DNA of 64,000 nt. Source: a bacterium (GTDB lineage Bacteria; Patescibacteriota; Saccharimonadia; Saccharimonadales; UBA4665). The DNA lies in contig JAJZWY010000003.1 of NCBI GenBank assembly GCA_021846445.1, positions 1 to 64,000 on the forward strand. The letters are read 5' to 3'. Under the pieces are notes generated by a model that had not been told where the DNA came from, searched no databases, and was given only the letters and a program-made list of their open reading frames with translations. The position numbers were made by a program, and so were the translations under genes. Shown here piece by piece: positions 50,351 through 59,064 of the stretch (the first letter of the stretch is position 1; every line of letters begins with the position of its first letter).

Positions 50351-51043
50351 ATGTTAGAGGGTTATTTGTTAGTTGATAAACCTATGAATTGGACATCATT
50401 TGATGTAGTAAATTATGTTAGAAAACTAATCTCATCGAAGTTAAATATAAAACCAAAAACTATTAAGGTTGGACATAGTGGAACATTAGATCCAATGGCT
50501 ACGGGACTCCTAATACTTTTGATAGGCAAAAAATATACATCAAAAGCGAACCAATTTATTAAAAAGGATAAAGTGTATGATGTTCAGTTGAAATTAGGTT
50601 ATCAATCAGCAAGTTTTGATCTCGAGACCAATCCACTTAAAGTTTCTAATCGTAGACCAACTTATCAAAATGTCCAAAAAAAAATTGATATGTTTGTTGG
50701 CGAAACTATTCAAACACCACCAGTTTATTCGGCTAAAAAAATAAACGGTAAAAGATTATATGAATTTGCTAGAAAAAATCAAAAACCATTAATAAAGCCT
50801 CAGAATATTAAAGTATATTGGATAAAAAAATTAAGATATGAGTATCCTTTTATTGAATTTAGAATAAAAGTATCGTCAGGTACATATATTAGAAGCTTAG
50901 TTTCAGATATTGGTATCAAGCTGAAAACTGGTGCACTAATGACCAGATTGAGAAGAGTCCAAATAGGAAATTTTGATTTAAAAAAAAGTTTAGAAATAGA
51001 TAACCTGACTTATGATGATATAGTCAACAATATATTAATTTAA
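50351..51043 (+). CDS. truB: tRNA pseudouridine(55) synthase TruB
   Basis: A 230-residue pseudouridine synthase with the start GYLLVDKPMNWTSFDVV, catalytic Asp in KVGHSGTLDPMATGLL (~40-55), and the sequence SSGTYIRSLVSDIG (~175-190). It modifies U55 in the T-loop of most tRNAs. The C-terminal PUA domain of longer bacterial TruB proteins is absent. Translation starts 16 bp after the DHH-like gene stop. Confidence 0.95.
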   Translation: MLEGYLLVDKPMNWTSFDVVNYVRKLISSKLNIKPKTIKVGHSGTLDPMATGLLILLIGKKYTSKANQFIKKDKVYDVQLKLGYQSASFDLETNPLKVSNRRPTYQNVQKKIDMFVGETIQTPPVYSAKKINGKRLYEFARKNQKPLIKPQNIKVYWIKKLRYEYPFIEFRIKVSSGTYIRSLVSDIGIKLKTGALMTRLRRVQIGNFDLKKSLEIDNLTYDDIVNNILI

Positions 51044-51112
51044 GTATAGTTTTGTAGATTAAAATAAAAATGTGTACATTTTCAAAAATATGTGTTAGAA
51101 TTATATTCACTA

Positions 51113-51379
51113 ATGATATCTACGAAAAAGAAAAGTTCTATTATTGCTCAAATGGGGCTCAGCAGTAAGGATACTGGCAGTGCTCACGTTCAAGTAGGAA
51201 TATTAACCGAACGAATTAAAGAGATTACTGCTCATTTGGGAAATAATAAACACGATTTTATGGCAAGGAGAGGATTGTTGCAAATGGTTGGCAAAAGGAG
51301 AAGATTATTGAGATACGTTGCTTCTAAAAATAGTGATGTTTACCTTTCTTTAATTAAAGAGCTAGGTATTCGAAAATAA
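51113..51379 (+). CDS. rpsO: Ribosomal protein uS15
   Basis: The ATG at 51113 (MISTKKKSSIIAQM) gives 88 residues; the longer frame starts with GTG and overlaps a TATATT box. S15 hallmarks are DTGSAHVQVGILTERIKEITAHL and NKHDFMARRGLLQMVGKRRRLLRYV. It binds 16S rRNA and bridges to the 50S. A TATATT box 5 nt before the ATG suggests a leaderless start. rpsO precedes pnp as in many bacteria. Confidence 0.95.
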   Translation: MISTKKKSSIIAQMGLSSKDTGSAHVQVGILTERIKEITAHLGNNKHDFMARRGLLQMVGKRRRLLRYVASKNSDVYLSLIKELGIRK

Positions 51380-51389
51380 CGTTTGTATA

Positions 51390-51421
51390 CTATTAGACTC
51401 AAACAAGTTCGAGTCTAGTAG
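51390..51421 (+). other. Strong hairpin between rpsO and pnp
   Basis: CTATTAGACTC (51390-51400) pairs with GAGTCTAGTAG (51411-51421) over 11 bp with one G-U pair and a 10-nt loop. It is not followed by a T-run, so it is unlikely to be an intrinsic terminator. In Escherichia coli the rpsO-pnp junction carries RNase III-cut hairpins that control pnp; this could be an equivalent element. Confidence 0.6.
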
Positions 51422-51562
51422 CCTACCAGCGTAACAATGTTTAGGATAGGAACTAATGAAATTAATTATTAATTATGGGTAATTTCTGAATTAAGGAAGC
51501 AGTTATACGATTAACAGTATATCTGAACTTTAATCCAGAAATGTTCATTGAAAGCGAGGAAT

Positions 51563-53704
51563 ATGCCGATGACAAATATAATTAACCCCTTAGGCAAAGA
51601 GATTATTGAGGTTGAGACTGATTTTTTAGGAAAAAAACTTAGTTTTGAAGTCAACAAAGTTGGGTTTAGAAGTACCTCCAGTGTTTTGGTTAAATACGGT
51701 GAGACGGTGATACTGGGTACTGCAATGTTGGGGGGAATAAACGAAGAACTAGACTATTTTCCGCTTAGCGTAGAATATGAAGAGAAATTTTATGCTTCAG
51801 GGAAAATTAGTGGCTCAAGATTTATAAAAAGAGAGGGTAGACCATCGGATGAAGCTATTTTAATTGGCAGATTGATTGATCGGCCCATTAGACCTCTTTG
51901 GCCAAAGGGTTATAGAAATGAAGTACAGGCAATTGCAACTGTTCTTAGTCTAGACCCTAGTTTTAGGCCGGATGTCATAGCTATGATTGCCACGAGTTGT
52001 GCTTTAATGCTAACTGGCGCACCATTTGATGGACCGATAGCTGGGCTAAGAGTAGGATTCAAAGACAATAAACCAATAGCTTTTTTATCTAACAATGAGT
52101 TGACTTCTGGTCTTGGTGATATTGTGGTTGCAGGTACTTCTAGTGGTGTAACTATGGTAGAAGCTGGAGCTAATCAGATAAAAGAAGAAAGGGTAATAGA
52201 AGCCATTAAATTTGGTTTTGAGAATTACCAGCCAGCAATTCAGCTACAGCAAGAGCTCCTAAAGAAAGTTGGCATAAAGCCTTTGGAATACGTTGTTGTT
52301 ACACCTAATCAAGAAATAGTAAATACTGTAGAAAAATATTTAGAAAATAAATTGGGCAAAAATTTACAAAGACCATATCCAGAAAGAAATGAATTACTGG
52401 CAACACTTAAACAAGAGACAATGGATTATTTTGCTTCTCAAGATCCCGAAAAATTTACCCAAAATAAAAAAGACTATGAAGAAGCATTTACGTTAGCTGT
52501 ACACCAAGACGTTCGTAGGGAAATTATTGAAAATAGAATAAGACCAGATGGTCGGAAATTTGATGAAATTAGGCCATTAAGTTCAGAGGTCAGTTTTTTA
52601 CCAAGAGCTCATGGTTCAAGTATTTTTACTAGAGGGTTAACGCAGGCATTAAATGTAGTAACCCTTGCTCCATTAAGTTTTTCTCAAGTTATTGATACGA
52701 TGGAACAAAGTGCTGAAAAAAGATATATGCATCACTATAATGCACCCGGTTATACGGTCGGCGAAGTTCGAAGATTAGGAAGTCCAGGAAGAAGAGAAAT
52801 TGGGCACAGTTATCTCGCCGAAAGAGCATTAAATGCAGTTATTCCTGACGAAAAAACATTTCCTTATGCAATCAGGTCCGTAACTGAAATTATGAGCCAG
52901 AATGGTTCAACATCTATGGCCGCAACTTGTTCTAGTTGTCTTGCGCTTATGGATGCTGGTGTTCCTATCAAATCACCAGTAAGTGGTATTGCTATGGGTC
53001 TAGTTACAACTAAAACAGAGAACATTGTATTAAGTGATATTGCTGATGCCGAAGATTTTGCTGGTGATATGGATTTTAAAGTTGCAGGTACTTCTGAAGG
53101 AATAACCGCTCTTCAGATGGACATGAAAGTCCATGGACTAAGCGTGGAAGTTCTAGCTTCTGCTCTTGACCAAGCCAAAAAAGGAAGAGCTTTTATTTTA
53201 AAACATATGTTAGATACTTTAAGTGGCCCAAGAAAACAATTGAGCAAATATGCTCCAAGAGTAGAATCGATACACATAAAACCAGACAAGATTAGGGAGG
53301 TTATTGGAAAAGGTGGTGAAGTTATCCAGAAGATTATAGCAGATACTGGTGCGACTATTGATATTAACGATGATGGAACAATATTTATTTCTGGATCAGA
53401 CCTAAATTCGTTAGATTTAGCTAAAACAGCAATTAATAATATAGTTACTGAACCAGAGGTTGGAAAAATATATAAAAACGCTAAAGTGGTTAGTTTGTTA
53501 GATTTTGGAGCTTTTGTTCAATTTTTACCCAACAAAGATGGAATGGTACATGTTAGTGAAATTGGCGACAAAAGAGTTAACAAACCGAGCGATGTTTTGA
53601 AGATTGGAGATAGGGTAGATGTTAAATTGGTTGCCATTGATAATAAAGGAAGAAACCAGCTTAGTATTAGAGCTGCCGAAAAAGAATTAAAAAATGAAAA
53701 CTAA
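51563..53704 (+). CDS. pnp: Polyribonucleotide nucleotidyltransferase (PNPase)
   Basis: The ATG at 51563 with GCGAGGA upstream is preferred over the TTG at 51548. 713 residues: two RNase PH domains (FIKREGRPSDEAILIGRLIDRPIRP; the active second domain with RADGRKFDEIRPLSSEV-like sequence at ~328 and PYAIRSVTEIMSQNGSTSMA), an all-alpha linker, then KH (IREVIGKGGEVIQKI) and S1 (GKIYKNAKVVSLLDFGAFVQF) domains. It degrades RNA 3'-5' with phosphate. Confidence 0.97.
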   Translation: MPMTNIINPLGKEIIEVETDFLGKKLSFEVNKVGFRSTSSVLVKYGETVILGTAMLGGINEELDYFPLSVEYEEKFYASGKISGSRFIKREGRPSDEAILIGRLIDRPIRPLWPKGYRNEVQAIATVLSLDPSFRPDVIAMIATSCALMLTGAPFDGPIAGLRVGFKDNKPIAFLSNNELTSGLGDIVVAGTSSGVTMVEAGANQIKEERVIEAIKFGFENYQPAIQLQQELLKKVGIKPLEYVVVTPNQEIVNTVEKYLENKLGKNLQRPYPERNELLATLKQETMDYFASQDPEKFTQNKKDYEEAFTLAVHQDVRREIIENRIRPDGRKFDEIRPLSSEVSFLPRAHGSSIFTRGLTQALNVVTLAPLSFSQVIDTMEQSAEKRYMHHYNAPGYTVGEVRRLGSPGRREIGHSYLAERALNAVIPDEKTFPYAIRSVTEIMSQNGSTSMAATCSSCLALMDAGVPIKSPVSGIAMGLVTTKTENIVLSDIADAEDFAGDMDFKVAGTSEGITALQMDMKVHGLSVEVLASALDQAKKGRAFILKHMLDTLSGPRKQLSKYAPRVESIHIKPDKIREVIGKGGEVIQKIIADTGATIDINDDGTIFISGSDLNSLDLAKTAINNIVTEPEVGKIYKNAKVVSLLDFGAFVQFLPNKDGMVHVSEIGDKRVNKPSDVLKIGDRVDVKLVAIDNKGRNQLSIRAAEKELKNEN

Positions 53705-53909
53705 ACATTCAAATAGTTTATTGCCTGTAATTATTATTTTTGAGGTAATACTTAGTTATATTTTTATTTCTTTAGCTATTAATGACGGAAATATTCTTTT
53801 TTACTTATTTGGATTTATTCTTTTTTATTTAGCTATAAAAAAGTTTTTTGGATTAATAAAATTAATTATTTTGAAATTATGCAAAAAAAAGAAATGTTGG
53901 ATAAACTAA
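53694..53909 (+). CDS. Small membrane protein overlapping pnp and the UDG gene
   Basis: A 71-residue product with two hydrophobic helices (about 10-28 and 33-60) and a Lys/Cys-rich C-terminus. It begins inside the last codons of pnp (11 bp overlap) and ends 31 bp inside the next gene. The hydrophobic pattern and coupled start argue for a real gene. AT-rich DNA can give similar frames by chance, so confidence is moderate. Confidence 0.5.
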   Translation: MKTKHSNSLLPVIIIFEVILSYIFISLAINDGNILFYLFGFILFYLAIKKFFGLIKLIILKLCKKKKCWIN

Positions 53910-54466
53910 GATACGATATCATTAATCAAGATATTTGTCCTGATCTAAGAAAACAGGCTACTAATTTAGTTTTTGGTTCTGGGAATGTTGACGCTAAAAT
54001 TATGCTTATTGGAGAGGCTCCAGGCAAAAATGAAGATCTAAGCGGAGAACCATTCGTTGGAGCTGCCGGTAAACTCCTCAACGAACTTTTGTTAAGCGTA
54101 GAATTGAACAGAGAGGATGTTTATATAACTAACATAGTAAAATATAGGCCACCCCAAAATAGGGATCCATTTCCAGAAGAAACGGTACAATTTCTACCCT
54201 TTTTAAAAAAGCAAATCGAGATTATATCACCAGACATTATTATAACTTTAGGACGGCATAGTATGAACTGTTTTTTAAGCAATCAGCAAATTTCAAAAAT
54301 TCACGGTATACCTAGAAAAATGAAATTGAATGTGAATAAATTACAGAATAAGTATAAAGAGATTATTTTGATCCCTTTTTTCCATCCAGCCGCTGCTTTA
54401 TATAATGGAGGCTTAAGGGATAGTCTGTTTTTAGATTTTAAAAAAGTAGCGAAGTATTTAAATTAG
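53879..54466 (+). CDS. Family 4-type uracil-DNA glycosylase
   Basis: A 195-residue protein with the family 4 motif 1 GEAPGKNEDLSGEPFVGAAG (~47-66), the ITNIVKYRPPQNR segment (~87-99) and a C-terminal HPAAAL. Thermus-type enzymes carry a 4Fe-4S cluster on four Cys; here only the N-terminal ICPDL Cys remains, and the Cys before RPP is Tyr and the one in the following helix is Phe. It probably excises uracil without a cluster. The start (ATGCAAAAAAAAGAA) lies inside the preceding frame. Confidence 0.88.
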   Translation: MQKKEMLDKLRYDIINQDICPDLRKQATNLVFGSGNVDAKIMLIGEAPGKNEDLSGEPFVGAAGKLLNELLLSVELNREDVYITNIVKYRPPQNRDPFPEETVQFLPFLKKQIEIISPDIIITLGRHSMNCFLSNQQISKIHGIPRKMKLNVNKLQNKYKEIILIPFFHPAAALYNGGLRDSLFLDFKKVAKYLN

Positions 54467-54478
54467 AAGGAAAAATAA

Positions 54479-56482
54479 ATGAAGGATTTCAAAAGAGAAT
54501 ATAGCTCAAAAAATAATAAGATTGTTTCAAATACAAATTTAACCACCACTAGAGGGCAAGCGGTAAGGGCTCAAAAAAGAAGTCAGGCAAATGCACAACG
54601 AATTGCCAATCAATACCAAGTCTCAAACGGTTCTGATCTAAAAATTAGAGCGAATCAGATAGATGATTCACCTAAATTAAAAATCATTGGGTTGGGTGGA
54701 ATGGATGGTGGTGGATCAAAAAACATGGTTTTGGTTGAATACCAAAATGATGCATTAATTTTAGATTGTGGAAATGATTTGGGAATTAATCTACCAGGAA
54801 TAAATTATGCTATAGCCGACACAACCTATCTAGAAAGTATTAAGAATAAGATTAAGGGTTATGTAATTACCCATGGACATCTAGATCATATTGGTGGGCT
54901 TCCTCATGTTGTTCCCAAATATCCAGCACCAATTTATGGATCAAAATTTACAATAGGAAGAGTGCAAGAGATTTTTGAAAATTTTGGTTTACCATTTCCA
55001 GAAGGTTTTGAGTTAAATACAATTAATTTAAACGAAAACACGCATGAGAAATTAAAAATCGGAGTATTTTTTGTTGAGCTTATAAGAATCACTCATTCTA
55101 TTCCCGGGAGTACCTGTATTGTTATTGATACTCCTCTAGGAAAGATTATGAATACAGGTGATTTTAGGTTTGATCCCAATCCTCTTGATCATGAGAAGAC
55201 CGATATGGAAAGATTAATTGAGATAGGGAAAGAAGGTGTACTAGCGCTCTTAAGTGAAAGTACGACCACTGAAAGACCCGGTAGAACACCCAGTGAATCA
55301 TTAATTGAACCAAGTTTTATTGAAATTATGGATAAGGCACCCGGTCGAATATTTATTGCAATATTTTCAACTAATATTAATAGAATTCAAATGATCATTA
55401 ATGCGGCTGTTCATCATAATAAAAAAATTGTTCTTGATGGTAGAAGTATGATGTCTACATTAGAGATGGCGGTAAGACATGGATTTGTTAAAGTTCCAAA
55501 AGGAACATTTGTGCCCATTGCCTCTTCACCGACACTTAAAGATGACGAAATAGTAGTTGTCTGTACAGGAGGTCAGGGTGAACCAAATTCTGCTCTACAA
55601 AAAATGGCTGATGGAGAACATGCTCATATTAAAATGAAAGAACAAGATACGGTTATTTTAAGCTCAACTCCTATCCCTGAATCTGGTAATGATGCTTTAA
55701 TTGGAAATATGGTAGATAATTTGTTAAGAAAAAATGTCATTGTCTATCAACACATTACTCATGATTTAGATAATGTTGGCCCATTACATGTTTCTGGACA
55801 TGCTTCTATTGATGAATATGCAGAAATGATCAATATTATTAAACCAAAGTATTTTATACCTATTTATGGTTCATATAGATCCAAAAAAAGACACGTAGAC
55901 ATAGCTATAGAACAAGGAATACCTAGAAAAAATACTATTAATGCCGAAAACGGACAGATTATTGGGGTATCGCGAGATAAAATTGAATTGATGGGGGAAG
56001 TTCCATCGGGGAGTGTATTAATCGATCAAACTGGCTCAACTGTAAGTAATATTGTCGTAAAAGATAGAATATTATTAAGCGAAGAAGGATTAATAGTTAT
56101 AATTTTAACCTTGGATAAAAAAAGTGGTCAATTACTAACAAGCCCAGATATTATAAGCCGAGGATTTATATATATTAGAGATAGCGAAGATATTATGACT
56201 GGACTTAGAAATGAACTAAAAAGAGCTGTTCAACAAAGATTCAATCGTATAGATATTGATAGGTTTAAGGCAGAACTCAAAGATCATGTAACCCACTTTT
56301 TATTTGAGCGTACCCAGAGAAGCCCAATAGTTATTCCAGTTATTAATATTGTTGGCCAGAAAAATGAGCAGAAAAATAAGTCTGTTAATAATAAATCACC
56401 AGAACAAATTGCTCGTGAACAACAAAAACGATTTCAAGATTTAAGAACTAGATTATTAAATCAAGACGCAAGAACAGATTAA
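54479..56482 (+). CDS. rnj: Ribonuclease J
   Basis: A 667-residue metallo-beta-lactamase/beta-CASP RNase. It has a basic N-terminal extension (~60 residues), the metal-binding motif THGHLDHIGGLPHV (~130-143), the beta-CASP part with HVSGHASIDEYAEM (~437-450) and a C-terminal domain (~530-640). It has endonuclease and 5'-3' exonuclease activity in RNases J1/J2 and is the likely main mRNA-decay enzyme here. A weak AGAAGGA ribosome site precedes the ATG. Confidence 0.95.
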   Translation: MKDFKREYSSKNNKIVSNTNLTTTRGQAVRAQKRSQANAQRIANQYQVSNGSDLKIRANQIDDSPKLKIIGLGGMDGGGSKNMVLVEYQNDALILDCGNDLGINLPGINYAIADTTYLESIKNKIKGYVITHGHLDHIGGLPHVVPKYPAPIYGSKFTIGRVQEIFENFGLPFPEGFELNTINLNENTHEKLKIGVFFVELIRITHSIPGSTCIVIDTPLGKIMNTGDFRFDPNPLDHEKTDMERLIEIGKEGVLALLSESTTTERPGRTPSESLIEPSFIEIMDKAPGRIFIAIFSTNINRIQMIINAAVHHNKKIVLDGRSMMSTLEMAVRHGFVKVPKGTFVPIASSPTLKDDEIVVVCTGGQGEPNSALQKMADGEHAHIKMKEQDTVILSSTPIPESGNDALIGNMVDNLLRKNVIVYQHITHDLDNVGPLHVSGHASIDEYAEMINIIKPKYFIPIYGSYRSKKRHVDIAIEQGIPRKNTINAENGQIIGVSRDKIELMGEVPSGSVLIDQTGSTVSNIVVKDRILLSEEGLIVIILTLDKKSGQLLTSPDIISRGFIYIRDSEDIMTGLRNELKRAVQQRFNRIDIDRFKAELKDHVTHFLFERTQRSPIVIPVINIVGQKNEQKNKSVNNKSPEQIAREQQKRFQDLRTRLLNQDARTD

Positions 56483-56685
56483 AAAACGATACAATTACAG
56501 AATATCAAATTGTCAAAGAGGGTACTTGAGTGCAATAAATTATTCAAGCAGCATTACAGGCCGGGATAGAATGTAGGTAGGGTAGATTGACAAAATTAAG
56601 AAAATAAATCATAATAAAGTTTATGTTTAATTTAATTTATATCAATGGTAGGGTTGGTATATTATAGATTATAGAAAAGAAAATT

Positions 56686-58917
56686 ATGCCAAAAAAGAAA
56701 AAGACTAACAACAGGAAAAAAAATCAAAAAGATAACGACCAAAGATCACCTTTTTGGTCTTACTCTTTTGCTGTTCTGTTATTTATACTTGCCTTTTTTA
56801 GTTTGTTGGGAAGTTTTCATACTGGCGGAGTTTTACCAGTAACTTTATTCAATTGGTTTTATGATGTTTTTGGATGGACAGCCTATATTTTGCCAATATT
56901 TTTTGTTTATTTTGGAGTATATAAATTTAAAACAGAGGATCATCGGGTACCTCTACCAAACTTAATTAGTCCATTAATGACCCTTATATTTTTGTCAGGT
57001 GGAATTTATGCAGCATTCGTGAAAGTTAATATCTTCAATCAATATATTCGATCTACTGGACATGGAGGGTATGTAGGTAGTTTAATCGGTAGTTTATTTT
57101 TGGACATTCTAGATAAAATTCCGGCAACTATTTTATTGTTAATACTTGCTTTGTTGGGTATTTTCTTTGCATTTAATATATCTCTTTCCGTATTGAAAAG
57201 TATCTTTAGTTTTTTTGTTCAAAAAAGAAAGAATAATTTGAATAATGAATTAGAAGAACTAACCAATAAGTCAAAAAGTATTGAGTTTAAATTAAATGAA
57301 GGTGTACCGGTAGAGCATCATAATAATTCTGAGGGAATTAATCAATTAAAAAGAATTTCATCTTTTAAAAATACAGCTTCCAGGATAACTAATCTTGATG
57401 CTCATGATGTATTGACTACTAATTCTGACCCTGATTGGAAATTTCCTTCAGTTAATCTATTAAACCAGAAGCAAGACAGAGCTGATGCTGGCGATGTTAA
57501 TAATAATGTCAAAATTATTCGAGAAACATTCGCTAATTTTAAAATTGATGTTGAAATGGAGGGGGCTAATATAGGACCTAGAGTTACTCAATATACCCTT
57601 AGACCACCAGCTGATGTTAAATTAACTAAAATTACTGCATTAGAAAATAATTTAGCACTTGATTTAGCGGCTCATTCAATAAGAATTGAGGCACCGATTC
57701 CAGGTAAAAGAGCTGTTGGGATTGAAGTTCCAAATGTTAAACCTGCCACGGTTCGTTTAAGTAGTTTATTGACGTCTAAAGAATGGTCAGAACTAGACCA
57801 ACCATTAGGATTTACGGTAGGTAAGGACATTTCGGGAAGAGCAGTAATAGCCGATTTATCATCAATGCCTCATCTTTTAATTGCAGGTCAAACAGGAGCT
57901 GGTAAATCTGTTTTAATTAGTACTTTATTAACTAGTTTGTTGTACAGAAATTCTCCTTCGGATATGAAACTAATTTTAGTAGACCCCAAACAAGTAGAAA
58001 TGGGAGTATATAATGATATTCCTCACCTTTTAACCCCAGTTGTAAATGAACCAGAAAAATGTATAAGTGCCTTGAAATGGGCTGTTGCTGAAATGAACCG
58101 AAGATTAAAAGCTATGGCAGAAGTCGGTAAGAGAAATATAGCCGAGTATAATCACGAAAATAGCAATAACGATAAAATGCCATACATTGTGATAGTTATA
58201 GACGAATTGGCCGACTTAATGATGATGGCTGCGAGAGATGTTGAAGCCTTAATAGTTAGATTGGCGCAAAAGGCTAGAGCTGCCGGTATTCATCTGGTTT
58301 TGGCCACCCAAAGGCCTTCAGTTGATGTTATAACGGGACTGATTAAAGCAAATATACCTGCAAGGGTTGCATTTACAGTTGCTTCTCAAGTAGATTCAAG
58401 AACAATAATAGATCAAATTGGAGCAGAAAAATTACTTGGTAGAGGAGATATGCTGTTTATGACAGCCGATATGCCTAAGCCCAAAAGGGTACAAGCTGGC
58501 TTCATGGAGAACAATGAGTTGATTAAAGTTATGAATTTTATTAAATCCCAAAGACCACCAAACTACGATGATGAAGTAGTTGCCCAACCGGTTCAAATTG
58601 GTGGAGGTAGAGGCAATCTATTTAGTCCAGATTTTTCAGGAGCAGAACTAGAAGATAGTCTCTGGAATGAAGCTGTTAAAGTTGTGATTGAAAACAAAAA
58701 AGCAAGTACTAGTTTATTGCAAAGAAGATTACGGATAGGTTATGGCAGGGCTGCCAGATTGATTGAAACCATGGAAGAAAAAGGTATTATAAGTTCACAA
58801 CAAGGTTCACGTCCTAGAGAAGTTTTAATTTCTTCAATGGATGATTTATATGCAGATAACTTCAAAAATGATGATGTTGAAGAATCCTATGATGATATTG
58901 AACAGGAAGGATATTAA
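56686..58917 (+). CDS. ftsK: DNA translocase FtsK/SpoIIIE
   Basis: A 743-residue protein. A Lys-rich N-terminus is followed by four hydrophobic helices (about 25-190), a short linker, then the motor: alpha domain (ANIGPRVTQYTLRPP), Walker A AGQTGAGKSVLISTLL (~401-416), Walker B YIVIVIDELADLMM (~505-518), and the C-terminal winged-helix gamma domain (SLLQRRLRIGYGRAARLIETME). It pumps chromosome ends through the closing septum. The linker is much shorter than in Escherichia coli. The 200-bp gap upstream contains no clear signal. Confidence 0.97.
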   Translation: MPKKKKTNNRKKNQKDNDQRSPFWSYSFAVLLFILAFFSLLGSFHTGGVLPVTLFNWFYDVFGWTAYILPIFFVYFGVYKFKTEDHRVPLPNLISPLMTLIFLSGGIYAAFVKVNIFNQYIRSTGHGGYVGSLIGSLFLDILDKIPATILLLILALLGIFFAFNISLSVLKSIFSFFVQKRKNNLNNELEELTNKSKSIEFKLNEGVPVEHHNNSEGINQLKRISSFKNTASRITNLDAHDVLTTNSDPDWKFPSVNLLNQKQDRADAGDVNNNVKIIRETFANFKIDVEMEGANIGPRVTQYTLRPPADVKLTKITALENNLALDLAAHSIRIEAPIPGKRAVGIEVPNVKPATVRLSSLLTSKEWSELDQPLGFTVGKDISGRAVIADLSSMPHLLIAGQTGAGKSVLISTLLTSLLYRNSPSDMKLILVDPKQVEMGVYNDIPHLLTPVVNEPEKCISALKWAVAEMNRRLKAMAEVGKRNIAEYNHENSNNDKMPYIVIVIDELADLMMMAARDVEALIVRLAQKARAAGIHLVLATQRPSVDVITGLIKANIPARVAFTVASQVDSRTIIDQIGAEKLLGRGDMLFMTADMPKPKRVQAGFMENNELIKVMNFIKSQRPPNYDDEVVAQPVQIGGGRGNLFSPDFSGAELEDSLWNEAVKVVIENKKASTSLLQRRLRIGYGRAARLIETMEEKGIISSQQGSRPREVLISSMDDLYADNFKNDDVEESYDDIEQEGY

Positions 58918-59052
58918 GAGTCTCCCACTTAAGTAGATAGAGATTTGATTTAATAGACCCTCCAGCCTAATCTAATAAATTGTTGGTGATTATTATAATA
59001 ATCTTTTTAAAAATATTTTGATGGAATTAAGGTAAATGCGGAGTTCGTGGAA

Positions 59053-59058
59053 TATAAT
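59053..59058 (+). promoter_or_regulatory. -10 box of the debranching-enzyme-like gene
   Basis: TATAAT at 59053-59058, 6 nt before ATG 59065. It decides the start (MSPKLLPLPR) against the in-frame GTG at 59047, which would put the -10 inside the coding region. No clear -35 at the right distance. Confidence 0.5.
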
Positions 59059-59064
59059 AGAAGT

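Noticed and set aside
51092-51112. Upstream GTG start of rpsO
   Set aside because: S15 proteins do not begin with this extension, and it overlaps a TATATT box.
56483-56685. Short inverted repeat CTTGA/TCAAG after the RNase J gene as a terminator
   Set aside because: The stem is only 5 bp with a long loop and no T-run.
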